A stretch of DNA of 61,030 bases. Origin: Microbacterium sp. 2FI (GTDB lineage: Bacteria; Actinomycetota; Actinomycetes; Actinomycetales; Microbacteriaceae). Both the position numbers and the translations under genes were made by a program. The notes beneath the pieces are model-generated. The model ran no database searches, was not told the DNA's origin, and saw only the letters and a program-made list of their open reading frames with translations. This document shows positions 31,771-39,556 of the stretch, piece by piece. Positions within the stretch are counted from its first letter, which is position 1. Each line of letters starts with the position of its first letter. The stretch is from contig NZ_SCMR01000024.1 in the NCBI RefSeq assembly GCF_005502885.1, positions 1 through 61,030 on the forward strand, given 5' to 3'.

Positions 31771-31776
31771 ACCATA
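31771..31776 (-). promoter_or_regulatory. -10 element TATGGT upstream of the mini-ORF
   Basis: Likely promoter for the mini-ORF plus small Cys/Trp gene transcript. Confidence 0.4.
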
Positions 31777-31807
31777 CCTCTGAGATTCCCGCCCCGTGCG
31801 CCCAGCC

Positions 31808-33022
31808 TCACGGCGCGAACAGCGCTGCGCGCGCGGCGGCGGTCTTCTGCAGCAGCATCCGCTCGTCGTCGGCCGCGTGCGGATCGCGACCGGTGATCGC
31901 CCGCTGGCGTGTCGCCGCGAGCGAGGTGGCGTCGGTGATGAACTCCTCCATGAGGGCGGTGCGGTCACCCCGGAGCGTCTTGGCCCATGCGAGTCCCGCC
32001 TTGCGACCCGCCGGGGTGGCGAGCATGTCGGCCTCCTGGGGCGTGAACCAGCCGGCACTCGCGTACTCGCCGAGACGATTGCGGGTCAGCCGCGCCTCTT
32101 CGCGCCGCAGCGCGATCACCCCGAGGACGAACAGCACGAACAGCGGCACCTGCAAGACCATGTAGAGCAGGAAGAAGTCGCCGAACACCGCCGAGCCGTT
32201 CCACAGCGCGTGCAGCGCCGTCGCGCCGATCATGCCGAGCACCCACGGGCCGACCGCCCGGCCCGCCTTGGCGCCGCGGCGGGCCGCGAGCCCCAGTGCG
32301 AAGCCGGTGACACTCGTGAACATGACATGGGCGAAGGGCGAGAGGATGCCGCGCAGGAAGAACGTCAACGACGTGTCGGCCACTCCCCCTTCGATGAAGC
32401 TGATCGCGAAGTACTGGATGTTCTCGGTGAATGCGAACCCGGCTCCGATCAGCGCCCCGTAGACGATCCCGTCGACAGGACCGTCGAACGCCCGTCTGGC
32501 CGACACGAAGATGATGTAGACGCCCAGCCCCTTCGCGAACTCCTCGACGATCGGCGCCTGCACGACGGCCGAGAACGCCTCGCGGGCCGACGACCCGTCG
32601 TTGCCGATGATGAGCGACAGCACGAGATCGACCGCGAGCGCGATGCCGACCGACGCGATCGCGCCCCACGCGACGGCGAAGATGAGCAGGCCGCGCGGCT
32701 CGGGCTCCCACCGGTCGACGATCCTCACCGCGAGGAGGACGCCCGCCAGCGGAAGCAGTGCGAGCAGCATCCCGATGATCGATGCGGCCGGGCCGATCGC
32801 GTTGAGGAAGTACCCCACCAGTCCGATGAGGACGAGGACCAAGATCCCGACGGCCCATACGGGCGCGGTGCGCCCCCGCCGGCCGGGCACCGGCACCGAC
32901 CCGGGCACCGCCACCGGTGCGGGCGGGATCGCCGCGGGAGGGGCCATGCGGGGCTGAGCGAGCGCCGAAGCGAAGTCGGGCGGAGTGAGCGAGGGCCGGG
33001 TGCGCCCGTCGTCAAGCGTCAT
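31808..33022 (-). CDS. PrsW family intramembrane metalloprotease
   Basis: 404 residues. A Pro/Ala-rich cytoplasmic N-terminus of about 50 residues precedes eight or so membrane helices. Catalytic motifs: APIVEEFAKGLGV (EExxK), GFAFTENIQYF (FxxxEN), FAHVMFTSVTG (H) and LHALWN (second H), all intact. PrsW proteases process anti-sigma factors in Bacillus; the target here is unknown. ATG 33022 supported by TATGCT 6 nt upstream. Divergent from the fumarylacetoacetase-like gene. Confidence 0.92.
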   Translation of the reverse strand: MTLDDGRTRPSLTPPDFASALAQPRMAPPAAIPPAPVAVPGSVPVPGRRGRTAPVWAVGILVLVLIGLVGYFLNAIGPAASIIGMLLALLPLAGVLLAVRIVDRWEPEPRGLLIFAVAWGAIASVGIALAVDLVLSLIIGNDGSSAREAFSAVVQAPIVEEFAKGLGVYIIFVSARRAFDGPVDGIVYGALIGAGFAFTENIQYFAISFIEGGVADTSLTFFLRGILSPFAHVMFTSVTGFALGLAARRGAKAGRAVGPWVLGMIGATALHALWNGSAVFGDFFLLYMVLQVPLFVLFVLGVIALRREEARLTRNRLGEYASAGWFTPQEADMLATPAGRKAGLAWAKTLRGDRTALMEEFITDATSLAATRQRAITGRDPHAADDERMLLQKTAAARAALFAP

Positions 33023-33028
33023 GCGCAC

Positions 33029-33081
33029 AGCATATGGGTGCACGGGGTGCCGAGCGCGCGGCCGAGCCGTCCGGGTAGTTT
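33029..33081. promoter_or_regulatory. Divergent leaderless promoters of prsW-like and FAH-like genes
   Basis: Minus TATGCT (33034-33029) ends 6 nt before ATG 33022. Plus TAGTTT (33076-33081) ends 6 nt before ATG 33088, with GGAGGG filling the gap. Confidence 0.5.
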
Positions 33082-33087
33082 GGAGGG

Positions 33088-33954
33088 ATGCGCTTCGCCC
33101 ACGTGATCCCCGACGGATCCGACACACCGCGCCTGGTGCTCGTCGAAGACGACAGCTGCGTCGACGTTGGCGGCCTGTTCGCGGGAGCCCCGATCGTGCT
33201 CGAAGACCTCATCGCCGGTGGAGACGACCTCCTTGCGCGAGTACGCGAGGCGGCAGCCGCCGGAGGTGCGCGGCATCCGCTCGCCGAGGCGCGGTATGCC
33301 TCTGCGGTTCTCACTCCCCCGGTGATCCTCGCGATCGGCCTCAACTACGCCGCGCATTCCAGCGAGCTGGGGTTGAAGACCGACTCGACTCCGACCGTCT
33401 TCGTGCTGTGGCCCAACTCTCTCTCGGGCCACGACTCCACCACCACGTGGCCGCGCGCGCTCAGCGAGTCGATCGACTACGAAGCCGAGCTCGGCGTCAT
33501 CATCGGGCGACCGGCGAAGGATGTCTCGCCCGAGGACGCGCTCGATCACGTGTGGGGCTACACCGTCGTCAACGACATCACCGCGCGCGACATCCAGTAC
33601 TCCGAGGCGCAGTGGTCGCGGTGCAAGTCCTTCGACGGCTTCACCCCGACCGGACCCTTCGTCGTCACCGCCGACGAGGTGCCCGATCCGCAGGACCTGC
33701 ACATCTGGACGATCCTCGACGGCCGCACGCTGCAGGATGCCTCGACGAACCAGATGGTGCGGCCGGTGTCGTCGCTCATCTCGCACCTGTCGAAGTCGGC
33801 GACGCTGCTTCCGGGAACCCTCATCTCGACCGGAAGCCCCGGCGGCGCCGGCTACTCGCGCGACCCGCAGGTGTTCCTGCGGGACCGCTCGACCGTGACG
33901 GTCGGCATCGACGGCATCGGGGCGCTCACCACGCACTGCCGCATCACCGACTGA
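33088..33954 (+). CDS. Fumarylacetoacetate hydrolase family protein
   Basis: 288 residues: variable N-terminal domain (1-75) and FAH catalytic domain. Metal ligands are visible in IDYEAELGVIIG (Glu-x-Glu) and the downstream Asp in VVNDITARDIQ; KSFDGFTPTGP and LISTGSPGGAG are typical. Such enzymes hydrolyse or decarboxylate oxo-acids in aromatic catabolism, or decarboxylate oxaloacetate; which applies cannot be told. No catabolic cluster surrounds it. Confidence 0.9.
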   Translation: MRFAHVIPDGSDTPRLVLVEDDSCVDVGGLFAGAPIVLEDLIAGGDDLLARVREAAAAGGARHPLAEARYASAVLTPPVILAIGLNYAAHSSELGLKTDSTPTVFVLWPNSLSGHDSTTTWPRALSESIDYEAELGVIIGRPAKDVSPEDALDHVWGYTVVNDITARDIQYSEAQWSRCKSFDGFTPTGPFVVTADEVPDPQDLHIWTILDGRTLQDASTNQMVRPVSSLISHLSKSATLLPGTLISTGSPGGAGYSRDPQVFLRDRSTVTVGIDGIGALTTHCRITD

Positions 33955-33979
33955 CGGGGCGCGGCACCGGTCGCGAGAA

Positions 33980-34026
33980 CGAACGAACCGCCCGCCCCGC
34001 CGAAGCGGGAACGAGCGGTTCGTTCG
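33980..34026. terminator. Bidirectional terminator
   Basis: Outer 12-bp stem CGAACGAACCGC/GCGGTTCGTTCG (33980-33991, 34015-34026) and inner CCCGC/GCGGG with a CGAA loop, between convergent genes. Confidence 0.75.
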
Positions 34027-34040
34027 ATGAATGGATGCCG

Positions 34041-34580
34041 CTACTCGCCGCAGCGGAGAATTCCGCCGCCTTCGAGCTGATGGACACCGGGGCCGTACTC
34101 TGCGCATGCCACCGCGAGTCCGGACGCGATGGCGACCGCGATCGCGATGCCGACGATGATCCCGACGACGATCAGGACCGAGCTGATGACGATGGCGGCG
34201 ACGGCCCAGCCGTTCTTGTGGCCGGCCTTCTTGCTCTGCACGAGAGCGACGATGCCGAGGATCAGTGCGATCACCTGGATGAAGAACGACAGGATGAACG
34301 CGACGATGCCCATCGTCTTGCCGGGGACGGTCGCCGTCGCCGGTGCGCCGTACGCCGGCGGGGGTGCCGAAGCGTAGGCCGGCGCTGCCGGTGCCGACGC
34401 ATAGGCGGCCGCCGCGGGTGGTGCAGCCTCGTATGCCGGCGGGGCCGGCGGTGCTGCATATGCGGGCGGCTCGGGGGCTGTGTCAGCGACCGGCGCAGCC
34501 TCGGGTGCCTCGGGCGCCGGTGGCGCCGGCGGCACGTTCTCGTCGGGCGTCGATCCAGCAGGGGTCTGGGGGTCTGTCAC
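34041..34580 (-). CDS. DUF4190-type membrane protein with Pro/Ala-rich N-terminus
   Basis: 179 residues from GTG. The first 85 residues are a low-complexity Pro/Ala/Tyr stretch (repeats of AYASAP and PPAYE), then two membrane helices (about 88-112 and 125-152) flanking SKKAGHKNGWAVA, the DUF4190 core. Short C-terminal tail with two Cys. Function unknown. Ribosome site GAGAGG upstream. Confidence 0.8.
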   Translation of the reverse strand: MTDPQTPAGSTPDENVPPAPPAPEAPEAAPVADTAPEPPAYAAPPAPPAYEAAPPAAAAYASAPAAPAYASAPPPAYGAPATATVPGKTMGIVAFILSFFIQVIALILGIVALVQSKKAGHKNGWAVAAIVISSVLIVVGIIVGIAIAVAIASGLAVACAEYGPGVHQLEGGGILRCGE

Positions 34581-34655
34581 GGGGCTTCCTCTCGCCGAAG
34601 ACTCTTGCCCCGACGGTAGCGGTCGCGCGCCCGCCGGGGCAATCCCGTGACGTCT

Positions 34656-36128
34656 TCAGTCCTCTGGAGCCTCCGGCATCGCCTCGGGCGGGAGCACGAT
34701 CGGGATCGCGGCGGTGATGGTCTCCAGTCCGGAGAGGCGTGCGGGTGAGAGTTGCTTCGCGACGTCTTCGCGCGACATGAGACCGCCCTCGACGACGAGG
34801 TCGGCGACGCTGTGACCGGTGAGCAGTGCGGTCTTGGCGAGTGCTGCCGCAGCGGCGTAGCCGATGAACGGGGTGAGCGCGGTGATCACGCCGACCGACG
34901 ACCCGACCATCGCACCGAGACGGTCGTGGTTCGCGGTGATCCCGTCGACGCAGTTGACACGCAGGGTGTGCATGCCGCGGCGCATCCACGTGATCGACTG
35001 GAAGATCGAGTGCGCGATGACCGGCTCGAACGCGTTCAGCTGCAGCTGACCGCCTTCGACGGCCATCGTCACGGTCAGGTCGGCGCCGGCGACGGCGAAC
35101 GCGATCTGATTGACGACCTCGGGGATGACCGGATTGACCTTGCCGGGCATGATCGAGGATCCCGCCTGCCGGGCGGGCAGGTTGATCTCGCCGAACCCGG
35201 CCTGCGGACCCGACGACAGCAGCCGCAGGTCGTTGCAGATCTTCGACAGCTTGATCGCGTTGCGCTTCAGCGACGCCGAGAACGACATGAACGACCCGGT
35301 GTCACTGGTCGACTCGACCAGGTCGTCGGCGGTCACCAGGTCGAGGCCTGTGATCTCGCGGAGATGCTTCACCACTGCGGCGGCATAGGACGGGTGGGTA
35401 GTGATGCCCGTTCCGATCGCCGTGGCACCCATGTTCACCTCGTACAGCAGCACCGCGTTCTCGGTGAGGCGCTGGTGGTCGTAGCCGAGGGTGGTCGCGA
35501 AGCCGTGGAACTCCTGCCCGAGCGTCATGGGCACGGCATCCTGCAGCTGCGTGCGCCCGACCTTCAGGACGTCATGGAATTCGACCGCCTTCGCCAGGAA
35601 CGCGCGGCGGAGGAGATCCAGCTCATCGAGCAGCGTCAGCAGATCCAGGCTCAGCCCGACCTTGATCGCCGTGGGATACACGTCGTTGGTCGACTGAGAC
35701 CGGTTCGTGTCGTCGATCGGCGACAGGAATTCATAGTCGCCCTTCTCGCGACCGGCGAGCTCGAGCGCGATGTTGGTGATGACCTCGTTCGCGTTCATGT
35801 TCGTCGAGGTCCCCGCACCACCCTGGATCACCCCGACGACGAACTGATCGTGGAACTCACCGTCGATCACGAGCTGCGACGCGCGATCAATCAGATCCGC
35901 CTTGTCGGAATCGAGCGCGCCGATCTCCTTGTTCGCACGTGCCGAGGCCTGCTTGACCATCGCCAGACCCCGCACGAGGTCCTTGTAGACCGAGATGGGG
36001 CGCTTCGAGATCGGGAAGTTCTCCAGCGCCCGAGCGGTGTGGATCCCCCAATACGCGTCTGCGGGGATCTCCATGGATCCCAGGGAGTCGGTCTCGGTGC
36101 GGGTTCGCGTCAGTGCGTCCAGAGCCAT
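34656..36128 (-). CDS. aspA: Aspartate ammonia-lyase
   Basis: 490 residues. Reversibly deaminates aspartate to fumarate. The fumarase/aspartase signature GSSIMPGKVNPVIPE (catalytic serine loop) is intact; GGAGTSTNMNANEV, STNDVYPTA and the C-terminal GGLMSREDVAKQLSP also match AspA rather than FumC. The long leader region carries a TAGGCT -10 (36182-36177) and a palindrome. It would supply or use the C4-dicarboxylates handled by DctA. The second gene behind a metallophosphoesterase, but with its own promoter. Confidence 0.95.
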   Translation of the reverse strand: MALDALTRTRTETDSLGSMEIPADAYWGIHTARALENFPISKRPISVYKDLVRGLAMVKQASARANKEIGALDSDKADLIDRASQLVIDGEFHDQFVVGVIQGGAGTSTNMNANEVITNIALELAGREKGDYEFLSPIDDTNRSQSTNDVYPTAIKVGLSLDLLTLLDELDLLRRAFLAKAVEFHDVLKVGRTQLQDAVPMTLGQEFHGFATTLGYDHQRLTENAVLLYEVNMGATAIGTGITTHPSYAAAVVKHLREITGLDLVTADDLVESTSDTGSFMSFSASLKRNAIKLSKICNDLRLLSSGPQAGFGEINLPARQAGSSIMPGKVNPVIPEVVNQIAFAVAGADLTVTMAVEGGQLQLNAFEPVIAHSIFQSITWMRRGMHTLRVNCVDGITANHDRLGAMVGSSVGVITALTPFIGYAAAAALAKTALLTGHSVADLVVEGGLMSREDVAKQLSPARLSGLETITAAIPIVLPPEAMPEAPED

Positions 36129-36176
36129 GTGTGGTGTCCTCGTGGGTCGATCACGGCGGTGTGATGGGATGCTTCG

Positions 36177-36220
36177 AGCCTACCCGCGCGTCCGGTTCGA
36201 CCCTCTGTACACGTCGTACA
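36177..36220 (-). promoter_or_regulatory. aspA promoter with candidate operator
   Basis: Minus-strand TAGGCT (36182-36177) would give a 42-nt leader. An imperfect palindrome TGTACACGTCGTACA lies at 36206-36220, just upstream of the -35 position, and a further TGTAC at 36237-36241. Confidence 0.45.
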
Positions 36221-36254
36221 CCGGACCACTCTCACCTGTACGTGATGGCGGTGA

Positions 36255-37184
36255 TCAGGACGGCTTGCGCGAGAAGGCCTCGAGCCGTTCCGCGGGAGTG
36301 AGCCGCGACATCCGCTCCACCCATTCCGCCGAGAAGTAGTCGCCGGTCGGCGATTCGACGACCGGGACCACGGCATGGGTGATCGTGTCTTCGTAGACGT
36401 GAACCAGATGGAACGACTGCCCGGCATCCATCCCGTTGACTTCGACGGCGGGTCTCGCGAGGTCCATCGTGTAGCAGGTCGCCGCGGCCACGCTCACGGG
36501 GACGCCCGCGAACATTCCGCTCGTGGAGTAGTGCAGATGCCCGGCGAGGATCGCGCGCACGTCACTCCCCTCGATCACCGCCGCGAGGCGGCCTTGATCG
36601 CGGAGCTCGAGGATGTCGAAGAGCGGCACATGACTCGGCAGGGGCGGGTGATGCATCGCGAGGATCGTCCCGAGCGGGGCGGGCTCGGCGAGAACGCCTC
36701 GCAGCCTCTCGAGCTGGGCCTCGTCGAGATCGCCGTGGTGCCAGCCGGGGACCGTCGTGTCGAGCACGATGAGGCGAAGGCCCGCCAGATCCCAGACGCC
36801 CGTCACCGGCTCCTCGGTCGCGGCGACGCCCAGGAGGTGCGCGCGCATCGCCGGTCGTTCGTCGTGGTTGCCCGCCACCCAGATGAGGGGTGCTCCGAGG
36901 CGCTCTGCCAGCGGCTCCACCGCGTCGCGAAGCGCCCGGTATGCCTCCGGCTCGCCGAGATCGGTGAGGTCGCCGGTGAACACGAGAGCGTCGGGACGGA
37001 TGCCGAGACGCTCGACCGCGACAAGGGTGCGCTCGAGGTTGCCTGCGGTGTCGAACCGGCCGCCCAACGGCGCGTTCCCGGCCAGCAGGTGAGTGTCGCT
37101 CAGGTGGACGAGAGTGCGCCATGCGGGCGGGTACTGACCGAACTGCACGGCGCCGGCGGTGCCAGACGGGGACGTGGGGACCAT
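36255..37184 (-). CDS. Metallophosphoesterase, CpdA-like
   Basis: 309 residues. All five calcineurin-like motifs: LSDTHL, FTGDLTDLG, AGNHDERP, AMHHPPLP and LAGHLHYS. The arrangement resembles class III cyclic-nucleotide phosphodiesterases (CpdA, Rv0805), but activity on cAMP is not proven by sequence. ATG 37184 supported by TAGGCT 6 nt upstream. No signal peptide. Confidence 0.9.
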   Translation of the reverse strand: MVPTSPSGTAGAVQFGQYPPAWRTLVHLSDTHLLAGNAPLGGRFDTAGNLERTLVAVERLGIRPDALVFTGDLTDLGEPEAYRALRDAVEPLAERLGAPLIWVAGNHDERPAMRAHLLGVAATEEPVTGVWDLAGLRLIVLDTTVPGWHHGDLDEAQLERLRGVLAEPAPLGTILAMHHPPLPSHVPLFDILELRDQGRLAAVIEGSDVRAILAGHLHYSTSGMFAGVPVSVAAATCYTMDLARPAVEVNGMDAGQSFHLVHVYEDTITHAVVPVVESPTGDYFSAEWVERMSRLTPAERLEAFSRKPS

Positions 37185-37190
37185 GGCGTC

Positions 37191-37196
37191 AGCCTA
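37191..37196 (-). promoter_or_regulatory. -10 element TAGGCT of the metallophosphoesterase gene
   Basis: Ends 6 nt before ATG 37184; leaderless geometry. Confidence 0.5.
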
Positions 37197-37215
37197 TTCG
37201 CCGCCTCCCCCGGGG

Positions 37216-37242
37216 CCATCGATACCGCCCCGATATCGATGG
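37216..37242. repeat. Inverted repeat in divergent promoter region
   Basis: CCATCGATA and TATCGATGG, 9 bp each, separated by 9 nt. It lies between the metallophosphoesterase and the exported-protein gene, so it could be an operator for either. Confidence 0.4.
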
Positions 37243-37271
37243 AGCGTTCAATGAGATCGATTGGGGGACCC

Positions 37272-37745
37272 ATGAACACGTATCTCCACGCCGTCGTCGC
37301 CATCGCCGTCGCCTGCCTGCTCGCCGCCGGCGGCGCGCCTCCGACGACCGGCCTCCTGCCGTCGTTGTCGCCGTCGCCGTCGCCAGATCCCCCGCCGATG
37401 CGAGACTGCGGGATCGAACAGTCCGGGGGCGACCGCGTGCCGTTCGTCTCGTTGCGTTCCGCGGGCGATCTCGACATCTGGATCGCCGATCGGCACGGCT
37501 CGGGGACGTTGGCTCTCCCGACGCTCCTCGGGGCGCCGATCAACGGTCCGGCAGACGACTACTGTCCGGTACTGCTGCCCGACGGCTCACTGCTCTTCTT
37601 CTCCACGCGCGGCGGCGTCGACGCCTACGGCACCTTCGCGTGCGGACCCGATGACCCCTACGTCGCCGTGTGGCTCGGCGAGCATCACGGGTGGGCGCCG
37701 CCGCGCAATCTCGGGTGCCCGGCGCGGACGTCCGCCCGCTGGTGA
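37272..37745 (+). CDS. Exported beta-propeller-like protein, probably truncated
   Basis: 157 residues with an N-terminal signal sequence (MNTYLHAVVAIAVACLLAAG) and a Ser/Pro-rich linker. The rest resembles the first blade of a TolB/PD40-like propeller: VSLRSAGDLDIWIADR, DDYCPVLLPDGSLLFFSTR, PRNLGCP. Such proteins normally run on for several blades, whereas this one stops at TSARW 17 bases before the next gene. Likely a 3'-truncated remnant, though a short functional form cannot be excluded. Ribosome site GGGGG precedes ATG. Confidence 0.6.
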   Translation: MNTYLHAVVAIAVACLLAAGGAPPTTGLLPSLSPSPSPDPPPMRDCGIEQSGGDRVPFVSLRSAGDLDIWIADRHGSGTLALPTLLGAPINGPADDYCPVLLPDGSLLFFSTRGGVDAYGTFACGPDDPYVAVWLGEHHGWAPPRNLGCPARTSARW

Positions 37746-37761
37746 GCGGTGCGGGCGCGCG

Positions 37762-38094
37762 TCAGTGGTTGACGACGATCAGCAGGATGCCGCCGATCAC
37801 GGCCGCCGCGCACACCGCGAAGCAGCCGTACGCGGCGAACTGCGCGACCTTCTTCTGTCCCTCGGTGAGGGGGTTGCGCTTGGCGGCCTTCGCGGCCGCC
37901 TTCTCGGCGCGCCGCGCCTCCTTCTCGGAGATCACGGTGATCGCGTCGGTGAACTCCGCGGGAGCGACCACCGGAGACAGACCCGCGCGCACGAGCATGC
38001 GGAGTCCGAGCGCGTAGAAGGTGACGACGGTGACGGCCGACACGAGCGCCGCGAGGAAGACCTGCACGAACGCCCACCAATCGATGACGATCAT
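37762..38094 (-). CDS. Small membrane protein coupled to pitA
   Basis: 110 residues: helix 1 at about 8-32, a charged Lys/Ala/Glu-rich cytoplasmic segment (EKEARRAEKAAAKAAKRNP), helix 2 at about 84-107. Its ATG overlaps the pitA stop (ATGA), so it is translated with the transporter. No family name known to me. It occupies the slot where a PhoU-like DUF47 protein is often found, and may be a Pit accessory subunit. Confidence 0.8.
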   Translation of the reverse strand: MIVIDWWAFVQVFLAALVSAVTVVTFYALGLRMLVRAGLSPVVAPAEFTDAITVISEKEARRAEKAAAKAAKRNPLTEGQKKVAQFAAYGCFAVCAAAVIGGILLIVVNH

Positions 38095-39347
38095 CGCTGT
38101 GCTCCGTTCTTCGGGCCGCGCGCGTCGCGTTCCGCCGCCTTGAGCCGACGGGCCTCCTCGCGCGCGATGGCGCGCTGACGACGCGTGGGCGGCGGGTTCC
38201 GCTTGACCTTCACCGCAAGGCCGGAATCGGCGACCTCGCTCATCGCGTTCGAGGCGTTCACCTCGTTGCGCCGCGACCGCAGGAACAGCGCCGTCACGAT
38301 CGCGACGGCGATGATCGTGTCGATGATGATGCCCCAGCCGCCGAGCCACACGATGACGGCTGCCGCGAGCGCGCCGACACCGCCGGCCGCGGGAAGGGTC
38401 AGGATCCAGCCGATCATGATGCGACCGACTGTGCGCCAGCGCACCGTCGAGCCGCGACGGCCGAGCCCCGAGCCGATGACCGAGCCTGAGGCGACCTGCG
38501 TCGTCGACAGCGCGAAGCCGAGGGCGCTCGAGGCGAGGATGGTGGCGGCGGTCGAGCTCTCGGCCGAGAACCCCTGCGCGGGCTTGACGTCGGTGAGGCC
38601 CTTGCCGAGTGTGCGGATGATCCGCCAGCCGCCCATGTAGGTGCCGAGGGCGATCGTGATGGCGCAAGCGAAGATGACCCACGTCTGCGGGTCGGACTCG
38701 GTCTGCCAGCCGACGGTGATCAGCGCCAGCGTGATGACGCCCATCGTCTTCTGGGCGTCGTTGGTGCCGTGGGCGAGCGCGACGAGCGACGACGTGAAGA
38801 TCTGGCCGACGCGGAACCCGTCGCGGCCGTCGGGCTTGCTGTCGTACCGACGGGTCATCACGTAGGCGATCTTGGTCACGGTGAACGCGATGATCCCGGC
38901 CGTGAGCGGCGCGATGAGCGCGGGCAGCACGACCTTCGACATCACCACGCCGAAGTCGATCGCCGCGGCGCTCACGCCCACGATCGTCGCACCGATCAGA
39001 CCGCCGAAGAGGGCGTGCGACGATGACGAAGGCAGCCCGAGCAGCCACGTCAGCATGTTCCACGTGATCGCGCCGATGAGTCCCGCGAAGATGACGGCGG
39101 GGAAGACGGATGCCGATATCTCGTCCTCGCGGATCATCCCGCCCGAGATGGTCTTGGCGACCTCCGTCGAGAGGAAGGCTCCGACCAGGTTGAGGATCGC
39201 CGCGAGCAGTACAGCGGTCTTGGGCTTGAGGGCACCGGTCGCGATGGGCGTCGCCATCGCGTTCGCCGTATCGTGGAACCCGTTCGTGAAGTCGAAGAAC
39301 AGCGCCAGCACGATGACCAGCACGACGATGAGGGTTGCGGTTTCCAC
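38091..39347 (-). CDS. pitA: Low-affinity inorganic phosphate transporter, Pit family
   Basis: 418 residues, ten or more membrane helices in two inverted repeats. Signatures GFHDTANAMATPIATGAL (first repeat) and ALAHGTNDAQKTMG (second) are both intact. Imports phosphate as a metal-phosphate with protons. The basic C-terminal tail of about 60 residues is cytoplasmic. GTG start with a weak GGAAAG ribosome site. Tandem GTTCA repeats 11 bp apart lie 63 bp upstream, suggesting PhoP control. Confidence 0.94.
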   Translation of the reverse strand: METATLIVVLVIVLALFFDFTNGFHDTANAMATPIATGALKPKTAVLLAAILNLVGAFLSTEVAKTISGGMIREDEISASVFPAVIFAGLIGAITWNMLTWLLGLPSSSSHALFGGLIGATIVGVSAAAIDFGVVMSKVVLPALIAPLTAGIIAFTVTKIAYVMTRRYDSKPDGRDGFRVGQIFTSSLVALAHGTNDAQKTMGVITLALITVGWQTESDPQTWVIFACAITIALGTYMGGWRIIRTLGKGLTDVKPAQGFSAESSTAATILASSALGFALSTTQVASGSVIGSGLGRRGSTVRWRTVGRIMIGWILTLPAAGGVGALAAAVIVWLGGWGIIIDTIIAVAIVTALFLRSRRNEVNASNAMSEVADSGLAVKVKRNPPPTRRQRAIAREEARRLKAAERDARGPKNGAQR

Positions 39348-39409
39348 CGTTCGCTTTCCGTGAGAGGGAAGGGAAGAATGTGCCGACGGAATCGGCGTGC
39401 GAACGAACA

Positions 39410-39431
39410 GTTCACCAGATGTTCAGGAACC
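39410..39431 (-). promoter_or_regulatory. PHO-box-like tandem repeat upstream of pitA
   Basis: Two 11-bp units, GTTCACCAGAT and GTTCAGGAACC, directly adjacent. The form matches the direct-repeat units described for Streptomyces PhoP boxes (GTTCACC-type, 11-bp period). Confidence 0.5.
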
Positions 39432-39544
39432 GGCAACCGGCCAGAAAGAATCCTTACACCGCCCAGGCGTCCGGTCAACTCGACAGCGTGCCTTCCGGCA
39501 CCCTCCCGGCACCCTCTCAGGCCCCGCGCGACCGGTGAGCGGGC

Positions 39545-39550
39545 TAGCGT
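39545..39550 (+). promoter_or_regulatory. -10 element TAGCGT of the S9 peptidase gene
   Basis: Ends 6 nt before GTG 39557; leaderless geometry. Confidence 0.5.
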
Positions 39551-39556
39551 GGAGCG

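Noticed and set aside
36186..36212. T-loop-like sequence GGTTCGACCC suggesting a tRNA
   Set aside because: No acceptor, D or anticodon stems can be folded around it.
37762..39063. 433-residue minus-strand frame across pitA
   Set aside because: Only its last 110 codons look like a protein; the rest is a shadow of pitA in another frame.
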